A DNA stretch of 37,454 bases from Streptomyces sp. SolWspMP-5a-2 (GTDB lineage Bacteria; Actinomycetota; Actinomycetes; Streptomycetales; Streptomycetaceae), in contig NZ_FMCI01000270.1 of NCBI RefSeq assembly GCF_900091845.1, forward strand, positions 1 through 37,454. The letters run 5' to 3'. A program made the position numbers and the translations under genes. This document shows, piece after piece, positions 30,171 through 36,433 of this stretch (position 1 is the first letter of the stretch; each line of letters opens with the position of its first letter). The notes under the pieces were generated by a model. It ran no database searches, had not been told where the DNA came from, and saw nothing but the letters and a program-made list of their open reading frames with translations.

Positions 30171-31022
30171 CTAGCTCCCGGTGACGGAGCGGCACCCTCC
30201 GGATGCCCGCTGTGCACGGGCGGAGGCATAGAGACATACGGCCGCGGCGGTGGCGAGGTTCAGACTTTCCGCCTTCCCGTGGATCGGGACGCGCACGACG
30301 GCGTCCGCCAGCGCGCGGGTCTCCTCCGGGAGCCCCCACGCCTCGTTGCCGAACACCCAGGCGGTGGGGCCGCCCATGGTGCCCTTGTCCAGCTCGTCGT
30401 CGAGGTCGTCGGTGCCCGCGCCGTCGGCGGCGAGGACGCGCACGCCCGCCTCGCCGAGCGCGGCGACGGCCCGCTCGACGGGGACGCCGACGGCGACCGG
30501 GAGGTGGAAGAGGGAGCCGACGGAGGCGCGGACGGCCTTGGGGTTGTACAGGTCGACGGAGGCGTCGGTGAGGACGACGGCGTCGGCGCCCGCGGCGTCG
30601 GCGCAGCGCAGCACGGTGCCGGCGTTGCCGGGGTCGCGGACGTGGGCGAGCACGGCGACCAGCCGGGGGGCGGCGGCGAGGATGTCGTCGAAGGGGGTGT
30701 CGACGAACCGGCAGACCCCGACCAGGCCCTGCGGGGTGACGGTGGTGGAGATGTCGGCGATGACCTGCTCGTCGGCGAGGTGCACCCGGGCTCCGGCGTC
30801 CCGCGCCTCACCCACGATGTCCGCGTACCGTTCGGCCGCCTCGGCGGTGGCGAACAGCTCGGTCAGGGTCCCGGCGCCGTGTGCCGCCGCCTCCCGCACG
30901 GCCTGCGGCCCCTCGGCGAGGAACAGTCGCTCCTTGCCGCGGAAGTTCCGCCGGGCGAGGCGCCTGGCGGCGGCGACGCGGGGGGAACGGGGGGAGAGCA
31001 GCTCGGGCGTGGCGGGGGGCAT
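30171..31022 (-). CDS. TrmH/SpoU family RNA 2'-O-methyltransferase
   Basis: A 283-residue protein. An N-terminal substrate-binding part (ARRNFRGKERLFLAEGPQAV) precedes the SPOUT domain with its three motifs: NAGTVLRCADAAGA, VFGNEAWGLPEE and IHGKAESLNLATAAAV, which form the trefoil-knot SAM site. It should methylate a ribose in tRNA or rRNA, but the exact nucleotide cannot be read from sequence. It lies between rplT and the sensor kinase, behind a hairpin terminator of the ribosomal operon. Confidence 0.93.
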   Translation of the reverse strand: MPPATPELLSPRSPRVAAARRLARRNFRGKERLFLAEGPQAVREAAAHGAGTLTELFATAEAAERYADIVGEARDAGARVHLADEQVIADISTTVTPQGLVGVCRFVDTPFDDILAAAPRLVAVLAHVRDPGNAGTVLRCADAAGADAVVLTDASVDLYNPKAVRASVGSLFHLPVAVGVPVERAVAALGEAGVRVLAADGAGTDDLDDELDKGTMGGPTAWVFGNEAWGLPEETRALADAVVRVPIHGKAESLNLATAAAVCLYASARAQRASGGCRSVTGS

Positions 31023-31054
31023 GGTCCTCTTTCACCTTGGGTCACTCGACGAGA

Positions 31055-31086
31055 ACGGACCCGCGGTCCGAAGTCCGCGGGTCCGT
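31055..31086 (-). terminator. Terminator of the infC-rpmI-rplT operon
   Basis: ACGGACCCGCGG (31055-31066) and CCGCGGGTCCGT (31075-31086), a perfect 12-bp stem with an 8-nt loop, 35 nt after the rplT stop and 32 nt before the methyltransferase start. Confidence 0.85.
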
Positions 31087-31121
31087 ACTGTCACGTCGGC
31101 CGGCCCCGGGCCGGCGCGGCG

Positions 31122-31505
31122 TCACGCAGCCTTGGGCGCGTTGACGTCCGAGGGCAGCGCCTTCTGGGCGACCTCGACGAGCGCGGCGAACGCGTTGGCG
31201 TCGTTGACGGCCAGCTCGGCGAGGATCTTGCGGTCGACCTCGACGTTGGCGGCCTTCAGACCCTGGATGAAGCGGTTGTAGGTCATGCCGTTCGCGCGGG
31301 CAGCGGCGTTGATGCGCTGGATCCACAGCTGGCGGAAGTCACCCTTGCGCTTCTTGCGGTCGTTGTAGTTGTAGACCAGCGAGTGGGTGACCTGCTCCTT
31401 GGCCTTGCGGTACAGGCGCGAACGCTGACCGCGGTAGCCGGAGGCCTGCTCGAGGATCGCCCGGCGCTTCTTGTGGGCGTTGACTGCCCGCTTGACGCGT
31501 GCCAC
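31122..31505 (-). CDS. rplT: 50S ribosomal protein L20
   Basis: A 127-residue basic protein with the L20 signatures ARVKRAVNAHKKRRAIL, SGYRGQRSRLYRKAKEQV, YNDRKKRKGDFRQLWIQRIN and YNRFIQGLKAANVEVDRKIL. L20 binds 23S rRNA early in 50S assembly and, in several bacteria, also represses its own operon. GTG start with AAGGAG upstream. Last gene of the infC operon. Confidence 0.98.
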   Translation of the reverse strand: MARVKRAVNAHKKRRAILEQASGYRGQRSRLYRKAKEQVTHSLVYNYNDRKKRKGDFRQLWIQRINAAARANGMTYNRFIQGLKAANVEVDRKILAELAVNDANAFAALVEVAQKALPSDVNAPKAA

Positions 31506-31524
31506 TTGTTAACTCCTTGTAGCG

Positions 31525-31551
31525 GGGCCGTGGTGGGGACTCACACGGCCC
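31525..31551 (-). other. Hairpin between rpmI and rplT
   Basis: GGGCCGTG (31525-31532) pairs with CACGGCCC (31544-31551), an 8-bp stem with an 11-nt loop, close to the rplT ribosome-binding site. It may be a processing or regulatory site. Confidence 0.5.
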
Positions 31552-31602
31552 GGAAACGATTGGGTCCCGGTCGGTGCTCAGGCGCGCGGCGCGCGCCCGA
31601 GG

Positions 31603-31797
31603 TCACTTGCCGAGAAGCTTCTTGATCTTCTTGGCGTCGCCCGGGGCCATCTCGGCGTTGCCGGTGAGGCGACGCGTCAGACGGGACGACTTGTGCTCGA
31701 GCAGGTGGCGCTTGCCGGCGCGCTCGCGGAGCACCTTGCCGGAGCCGGTGATCTTGAAGCGCTTGCTGGCACCGCTGTGCGACTTGTTCTTCGGCAT
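31603..31797 (-). CDS. rpmI: 50S ribosomal protein L35
   Basis: A 64-residue basic protein: MPKNKSHSGASKRFKITGSG at the start, then HLLEHKSSRLTRRLTG and the C-terminal KKIKKLLGK, the normal bacterial L35 pattern. Lies between infC and rplT; a GAGGAGAG Shine-Dalgarno precedes the ATG. Confidence 0.98.
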   Translation of the reverse strand: MPKNKSHSGASKRFKITGSGKVLRERAGKRHLLEHKSSRLTRRLTGNAEMAPGDAKKIKKLLGK

Positions 31798-31823
31798 AGC
31801 GCCGTTCTCTCCTCGTCGGTGGC

Positions 31824-31862
31824 GTTCCGGTGCCCGGTCACGAGAACCGGGCACGTCGGAAC
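31824..31862 (-). other. Long hairpin between infC and rpmI
   Basis: GTGCCCGGT (31830-31838) and ACCGGGCAC (31846-31854) form a perfect 9-bp stem with a 7-nt loop, extended by GTTCCG/CGGAAC (31824-31829 with 31857-31862) past a 2-nt bulge. It stands 27 nt before the rpmI start. Partial terminator, processing site or ribosomal-protein binding site are all possible. Confidence 0.65.
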
Positions 31863-31906
31863 GTCTCTTGTGTCGGAAACTGGGTCCTGGGACTCGCGTC
31901 CCGGGA

Positions 31907-32578
31907 TCACGCCTCGGCGGGCGCCTCGGCCTGGACACCCGTCTCGACGTCGGCGCCCTCGTCGGACGCCTCGGTCTCGGCGGCGTTCTGCGAGCGACCG
32001 GGGTTGGCCTTCGCGTCGGCCTTGCGGGCCTCCTGCGCCTGACGGGCCTCGGCCATCGCTTCGGTCTTCTTCTTGTGCGGACCGAGAACCATGATCATGT
32101 TGCGGCCGTCCTGCTTCGGGTTCGACTCGATGAACCCGAGGTCCTGGACGTCCTCCGCGAGACGCTGGAGCAGCCGGTAGCCCAGCTCGGGCCGGGACTG
32201 CTCGCGACCACGGAACATGATCGTGATCTTGACCTTGTCGCCCTGCTTGAGGAACCGAACGACGTGACCCTTCTTGGTGTCATAGTCGTGCGGGTCGATC
32301 TTCGGCCGGAGCTTCATCTCCTTGATGACCGTGTGCGCCTGGTTCTTGCGCGCCTCACGGGCCTTCATGGCCGACTCGTACTTGAACTTCCCGTAGTCCA
32401 TGAGCTTGCACACGGGCGGACGGGCGTTCGCCGCTACCTCGACGAGGTCGAGGTCGTACTCCTGAGCAAGCTCCAGTGCCTTGGCCAGCGGGACGATGCC
32501 CACCTGCTCGCCACTGGGACCGACAAGTCGCACCTCGGGAACGCGAATCCGGTCGTTGATGCGGGGCTCGGCGCTGAT
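31907..32578 (-). CDS. infC: Translation initiation factor IF-3 (ATC start codon)
   Basis: A 223-residue IF-3. The N-terminal domain includes INDRIRVPEVRLVGPSGEQ, the linker and YGKFKYESAMKAREARK, and the C-terminal domain VIKEMKLRPKIDPHDYDTKK and FRGREQSRPELG. The natural start is the non-canonical ATC at 32578 (encoding I-S-A-E-P-R-I-N), 5 nt after GAGGAGG; the nearest canonical codon (GTG at 32533) would delete the first conserved 15 residues. Rare start codons let IF-3 repress its own mRNA, since IF-3 rejects such codons. The last 30 residues are an acidic Ala/Glu-rich tail common in actinomycetes. A long structured leader precedes the gene. Confidence 0.95.
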   Translation of the reverse strand: MSAEPRINDRIRVPEVRLVGPSGEQVGIVPLAKALELAQEYDLDLVEVAANARPPVCKLMDYGKFKYESAMKAREARKNQAHTVIKEMKLRPKIDPHDYDTKKGHVVRFLKQGDKVKITIMFRGREQSRPELGYRLLQRLAEDVQDLGFIESNPKQDGRNMIMVLGPHKKKTEAMAEARQAQEARKADAKANPGRSQNAAETEASDEGADVETGVQAEAPAEA

Positions 32579-32588
32579 GGATCCTCCT

Positions 32589-32601
32589 CGGTTAGCACCA
32601 C
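32589..32601. repeat. 13-bp inverted repeat, arm beside the infC Shine-Dalgarno
   Basis: CGGTTAGCACCAC on the plus strand; its exact reverse complement is at 32905-32917. In the minus-strand mRNA this arm reads GUGGUGCUAACCG, running directly into the Shine-Dalgarno GAGGAGG. Confidence 0.85.
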
Positions 32602-32663
32602 ACGGCGGTCTGGCGGACAGCCGCGTATGTCTCTTTCGTTGGACCTAACCGCGCCGAAGAACG

Positions 32664-32693
32664 AAAAATGCCCCGGACGGTCACGTGCGGGGC
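32664..32693 (-). terminator. Terminator-like hairpin with U-tract inside the infC leader (candidate attenuator)
   Basis: GCCCCG and CGGGGC (32670-32675 with 32688-32693) form a 6-bp GC stem with a 12-nt loop; on the minus strand it is followed by ATTTTTCGTT. U-tracts after hairpins are unusual in Streptomyces. It sits about 90 nt before the infC start codon, where it could control read-through. Confidence 0.6.
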
Positions 32694-32904
32694 TCCAAGA
32701 CAACCGGAGCACCGCCGCGATACCGCGGGGCGCGCTTTCGGGCGACTCCATCGTCCGTACGGAACGATGGATGCCGCCTGACCGGGTGACCTGCTGTCCC
32801 GGGGGACGGTCAGGTGGGAGATCGGAGCCTCCACTTGTGGGCCGGGCTCGCGTACTGCTGGCGTGTCCGGCCGGTCGTCACACAAGGTTAGCAGCTACCC
32901 GGGG

Positions 32905-32917
32905 GTGGTGCTAACCG
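32905..32917. repeat. 13-bp inverted repeat, arm at the infC promoter end
   Basis: GTGGTGCTAACCG, the exact reverse complement of 32589-32601. The same bases also form a local 8-bp inverted repeat with GGTTAGCA at 32886-32893. Confidence 0.85.
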
Positions 32918-32945
32918 GCCGGGTGCGGGGCCTATCGTGTGGGGC

Positions 32946-33329
32946 ATGAGTGACACCCCTGCCGACTCCGCCGGGGCCCCCGAGGCCCTCGACGCCCCCG
33001 ACTTCGACGAGATGACCCGCGACATCGCCGAGGTCCCCGCCGTCGAGGTGATCGTCACGGTCGCCGTCAACCTGATGAGCGCCGCCGCCGTGAAGCTCGG
33101 ACTGACCGAGGAGGGCGACGCCTACAAGGACCTGGACGAGGCGCGCAAGCTGGTCACCGCCCTCGCCGGGCTGCTGGACGCCAGCACCACCGAGATCAGC
33201 TCCTTCCACGCGGCCCCGCTGCGCGACGGTCTGAAGTCGCTCCAGCTCGCCTTCCGCGAGGCGTCCCTGGTCCCGGACGAGCCGGGCCAGGGCCCCGGGG
33301 AGAAATACACGGGTCCCGTCTACGGCTGA
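32946..33329 (+). CDS. DUF1844 family protein
   Basis: A 127-residue acidic protein. The N-terminal 30 residues are disordered and Ala/Asp/Pro-rich; the DUF1844 core follows (FDEMTRDIAEVPAVEVIVTVAVNLMS, AAVKLGLTEE, DLDEARKLVTALAGLLD) and ends with a charged tail, GEKYTGPVYG. The family is conserved next to infC in actinobacteria; its function is unknown. The ATG at 32946 is likely leaderless, with TATCGT 7 nt upstream; an in-frame GTG 3 codons earlier is less likely. Confidence 0.88.
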   Translation: MSDTPADSAGAPEALDAPDFDEMTRDIAEVPAVEVIVTVAVNLMSAAAVKLGLTEEGDAYKDLDEARKLVTALAGLLDASTTEISSFHAAPLRDGLKSLQLAFREASLVPDEPGQGPGEKYTGPVYG

Positions 33330-33346
33330 CGGGGCCGCCGCACCCC

Positions 33347-34078
33347 TCACGCCGAGGGGTCGTCCCGCACGAACAAGGGCTCGCCCGGAGGCGTCGCCCC
33401 GGCCGGCAGCAGCGCCAGGTCGAGGCCGCGCACCAGGCGGGCCCTCAGTGTCTCGTCGGCGGCGAGCCGCTCGGCGACGGACCGGGCCGCCCCGGGCGTC
33501 CGCAGGACCAGGGCGAGCGTGCCGTCGGCCCGGCCGGGACCGAGGTGGGCGCGGAGCACGTCGGGCTCGGCCGCCACGACGGCCCGCACCGCCTCCCGGA
33601 CGGCGGGGTCGGCGAGCGGGTCGGTGCTCACCCGCCCCTCGGCGAGGGCCAGCAGCACCGGTCCGCTCAGTTCGAACGGGACGGGACCGGCCAGGTCGAG
33701 GACGACGGTGTCCGCCTTCTCGTGGGCGGCCGCCTGCAACGCCTGCCGGAGCGGCACGGCGACGGGCCTGGCCTCCGGGTCCCAGCGGGCCAGGGCGTCG
33801 GTGCTGGTGAAGGCGGGCAGCGCGGTGCGGGACCCGGCCTTCAGGGTGGGGACGGCCATGTCGCTGGTCTTCTCACGGCGCAGCCCGTTCCCGTCCTCCT
33901 CGACCTCGCCGAGCACCGCCACCACGGGCACCAGGAGCCGCGCGCCCTCCAGGGCCTGAAGGACGGGTCCGACGGCGTCGTGGTCGGCGGCCCAGGCGGC
34001 GAGCGCGGCGCTCAGCCGGGGGTCGGCGCCGCCGTCGTCGTCGGAGAAGCCGGGGTCGGGAATGTTCTTGTTCGCCAC
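33347..34078 (-). CDS. SseB family protein
   Basis: A 243-residue cytoplasmic protein. The SseB N-terminal domain covers about residues 45-155 (LLVPVVAVLGEVEEDGNGLR, TALPAFTSTDALARWDPEAR, then ADTVVLDLAGPVPFELS), followed by a C-terminal alpha/beta part (RAHLGPGRADGTLALVLRTPG). Actinomycete SseB proteins have no agreed role. GTG start with GGGGACC upstream. The gene converges on the DUF1844 gene (17-bp gap) and is divergent from the exported serine hydrolase gene. Confidence 0.85.
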   Translation of the reverse strand: MANKNIPDPGFSDDDGGADPRLSAALAAWAADHDAVGPVLQALEGARLLVPVVAVLGEVEEDGNGLRREKTSDMAVPTLKAGSRTALPAFTSTDALARWDPEARPVAVPLRQALQAAAHEKADTVVLDLAGPVPFELSGPVLLALAEGRVSTDPLADPAVREAVRAVVAAEPDVLRAHLGPGRADGTLALVLRTPGAARSVAERLAADETLRARLVRGLDLALLPAGATPPGEPLFVRDDPSA

Positions 34079-34228
34079 GGTCCCCGACCCTATCGGGGGG
34101 ATGCCGCTGCGCTTGTGCGGGTCCCGAAACCCGGCTGTCACCGTTTTCACCGTTTTCTCAGCAATCCCTGACGTACTTTTCACCCGCGTCTCACGGGCCG
34201 CACAGTCCCCGCGCCGACCATCGGCGGC
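34079..34228. promoter_or_regulatory. Divergent promoter region with a 9-bp direct repeat
   Basis: CACCGTTTT occurs twice in a row (34139-34156) in a locally AT-rich stretch between the SseB and serine hydrolase genes. A control site is possible; I could not fix promoter hexamers. Confidence 0.4.
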
Positions 34229-35215
34229 ATGGAGTCCTCCCGAACCCGCCGACGGCGTGCCCGTCCCTCGCGCGTCCGCCCGCTGCTGTACACCGCGCTG
34301 GCGGCGGTCGCCGTCGTGGGCGGGACGGCGGCGGGGACCGTGTACGTCACGGCGCAGGCGCACTCCGGGGCGGCCCCCGTATCGTCGGCGGGGACGCCGT
34401 CGGCCGACGGCGACGTGACCGCGGACGGGGACGGGGACGGGGACGAGTCGATGGAACCGGTGGCACAGCCGACGGTGGACCGTGACGCGCTGCTGGCGAA
34501 GGCCATGACGTCGGTGACCGTGCCCGACGGCGCCGAGGTGTCGGTGGCGGTCCTGGACGTCGGCTCGGGCACGAGCGCCGGGTACGGCGACGGCGCCTTC
34601 GACACGGCGAGCATCGTCAAGGTCGACATCCTGGCGGCGCTGCTGCTCCAGGCGCAGGACGCGGGCAGGCATCTGACGGCGGCGGAGCGCACGTACGCCA
34701 CCGCGATGATCGAGAACAGCGACAACGCCTCGGCGACCGCGCTGTGGGACGCGATCGGGAAGGCCGACGGGCTGGACGCGGCGAACAAGCGGTTCGGGCT
34801 CACCGCGACGGCGGGCGGCGACGGCGAGCTGTGGGGCCTGACCCAGACCACCGCGGCCGACCAGATCACCCTGCTGCGGCAGGTGTTCGGGGACACGTCG
34901 AGGCTGAGCGCGGCCTCGCGGTCGTACCTCCAGGGGCTGATGGGGCGGATAGCGGCCGATCAGCACTGGGGGGTGTCCGCGGTCGCCGACGGTTCGGCCT
35001 GGGCGCTGAAGAACGGCTGGCTGGCGCGGAGCACCACGGGCCTGTGGGACGTCAACAGCGTGGGCCGGGTGACGTCGGGCGGCGAGCAGTACCTGATCGC
35101 GGTGGTGTCGCGGGGCAGCGCCACGCAGGCGCAGGGCATCACGCTGGTGGAGTCGGCGGCGCGGAAGGCGGTGTCGGCGCTCGCCTCCGCGTCGTCGGAG
35201 GCGTCGTCCGCGTGA
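34229..35215 (+). CDS. Exported serine hydrolase of the class A beta-lactamase fold
   Basis: A 328-residue protein. A basic N-terminus and one membrane helix (residues 19-41) anchor it; a low-complexity linker follows (residues 48-80, with an Asp-Gly repeat DGDGDGDE). The hydrolase domain has Ser128-I-V-Lys131 (SxxK), Ser164-Asp-Asn (SDN) and Lys261-Asn-Gly (in the KTG position). The Glu of the class A E-x-x-L-N motif is not seen in the expected loop (LWGLTQTTAAD), so it is more likely a peptidase or transpeptidase-like enzyme than a true beta-lactamase. It acts outside the membrane. It converges on the mycosin-like gene (27 bp). Confidence 0.88.
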   Translation: MESSRTRRRRARPSRVRPLLYTALAAVAVVGGTAAGTVYVTAQAHSGAAPVSSAGTPSADGDVTADGDGDGDESMEPVAQPTVDRDALLAKAMTSVTVPDGAEVSVAVLDVGSGTSAGYGDGAFDTASIVKVDILAALLLQAQDAGRHLTAAERTYATAMIENSDNASATALWDAIGKADGLDAANKRFGLTATAGGDGELWGLTQTTAADQITLLRQVFGDTSRLSAASRSYLQGLMGRIAADQHWGVSAVADGSAWALKNGWLARSTTGLWDVNSVGRVTSGGEQYLIAVVSRGSATQAQGITLVESAARKAVSALASASSEASSA

Positions 35216-35242
35216 GGCGGGAAAGCGTCCGCGGAAGCCGTT

Positions 35243-36433
35243 CTAGAAGTCCCCGTCGAGCACGTGCTCGCGGCGGTCGGTCCTGGACCGCCGCGCGCGC
35301 CACAGCACCACGGCCGCGACCAGGAGCACCCCGCCCGCGCCGCCCGCGAGGGGGGCCGCCCAGTCGGTGGGGCCGCCGCCCGAGGACGCGGTGTCGGGTC
35401 CCGGACCGAAGTACCTCGTGCCGTAGGACGCCGCTTCGAGGCCCTCGGGCTTGAGGCGTCCGGCCGCCGCGACGGCCGCCTGCGGGTCGATCATCCCGAA
35501 GCCCCGGGAGTCGTCGCGCCCGCCGACCGGCGCGTCCCGCGCGGTGTCCTCCAGGAGCTTCTTGATCTGCGCGGGGGCGAGTCCCGGGTGCGCGGACTTG
35601 ATCAGCGCGACGGCCCCGGAGACGAACGCGGAGGCGGCGCTGGTGCCCCAGCCCTCGTAGTAGCGGTGGTCGGGGTCGGCGATGACGATGTCGACGCCCG
35701 GCGCGCTGACCGTGGCGTACCAGCGTCGGGTGGAGAAGGAGGCGCGGGTGCCGTAGCGGTCGACGGCGGTCGCGGCGATCACCCCGGGGTAGGCGGCCGG
35801 GTAGGAGACGTGGTCGCCCTTCTCGCCGCCGTTGCCCGCCGAGGCGACGACGGCGACGCCCTTCTTCAGCGCGTACTGGACGGCCGCGTCCTCGCTGGGT
35901 TCGGGGTGGGCTGAGGCGGAGTCGTCGCCGAGGGAGAGGTTGATGACGTCGGCGCCGTGGTCGGCGGCCCAGCGGATGCCCTCGGCGAGCGCGTTGCCGC
36001 GGGTGCTGCGGGCCTTGCCGCGGGAGTTGTCGCCGTCCTCCAGGATCACCCGCACCGGCAGGATCCGCGCCTCGGGCGCGACGCCCATGACGCCTTCGCC
36101 GTCGCCGGGTCCATGGCCGTGACCGGCGATGATGCCGGCCATCGCGGTGCCGTGCCTGGCCCAGGCCCGGTCGCCCTGCCGGGCCCCGAAACCGATCATG
36201 TCCTTGCCGGTCAGGACGTTCCCGGTGAGGTCGGGGTGGTCGGCCTCGACGCCGGTGTCGAGGACCGCGACGGTGACGCCGCCGCCCTTGGTGGTCTGCC
36301 AGATCTGCTGGGTGTGCAGGGCGTCGAGGGCCCACTGCTGGGCGCGGATGCCGTCCGCGTGCGCGGCGGTGGCGGGCACCAGCACCAGCGCCGCGGCGAG
36401 CAGCGCGCCGACGGCGCCGCGTGCGCCCCTCAC
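35243..36433 (-). CDS. Mycosin-like subtilisin (S8) serine protease
   Basis: A 396-residue protein: an N-terminal signal peptide (residues 6-27, LLAAALVLVPATAAHA), the S8 domain with Asp in VAVLDTGVEADHPDL, His in RHGTAMAGIIAGHG and Ser in GTSAASAFVSGAVAL, and a C-terminal membrane helix (WAAPLAGGAGGVLLVAAVVLW) followed by a basic tail. This is the mycosin layout (type VII secretion-associated proteases). No EccC, EccB or WXG100 gene is visible, so the link is only by architecture. The GTG start overlaps the stop of the upstream membrane-protein gene by 4 nt (GTGA), indicating one operon. Confidence 0.9.
   Translation of the reverse strand: MRGARGAVGALLAAALVLVPATAAHADGIRAQQWALDALHTQQIWQTTKGGGVTVAVLDTGVEADHPDLTGNVLTGKDMIGFGARQGDRAWARHGTAMAGIIAGHGHGPGDGEGVMGVAPEARILPVRVILEDGDNSRGKARSTRGNALAEGIRWAADHGADVINLSLGDDSASAHPEPSEDAAVQYALKKGVAVVASAGNGGEKGDHVSYPAAYPGVIAATAVDRYGTRASFSTRRWYATVSAPGVDIVIADPDHRYYEGWGTSAASAFVSGAVALIKSAHPGLAPAQIKKLLEDTARDAPVGGRDDSRGFGMIDPQAAVAAAGRLKPEGLEAASYGTRYFGPGPDTASSGGGPTDWAAPLAGGAGGVLLVAAVVLWRARRSRTDRREHVLDGDF

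Larger units (their letters stand above)
32579..32945 (-). promoter_or_regulatory. infC leader and divergent promoter region
   Basis: This 367-bp gap holds no gene. On the minus strand a possible promoter is TTAGCA (32909-32914), 18 bp, TAACCT (32885-32890), giving a leader of about 300 nt. The leader can fold into several stems: CCATCGT/ACGATGG (32748-32770), CCGCG/CGCGG near 32713-32726, the terminator-like hairpin (32664-32693), and TTTCGTT/AACGAAA flanking it. GGTTAG or its complement occurs four times, at 32590, 32645, 32886 and 32911. On the plus strand TATCGT (32933-32938) lies 7 nt before the DUF1844 ATG as a leaderless -10. Confidence 0.6.

Noticed and set aside
32592..32885. A 97-residue open frame inside the infC leader
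   Set aside because: It runs through the hairpins and U-tract terminator, has a biased composition, and has no Shine-Dalgarno sequence.
34229..35215. True class A beta-lactamase
   Set aside because: SxxK and SDN are present, but the general-base Glu motif is not seen and the third motif is KNG; a resistance role is not supported.
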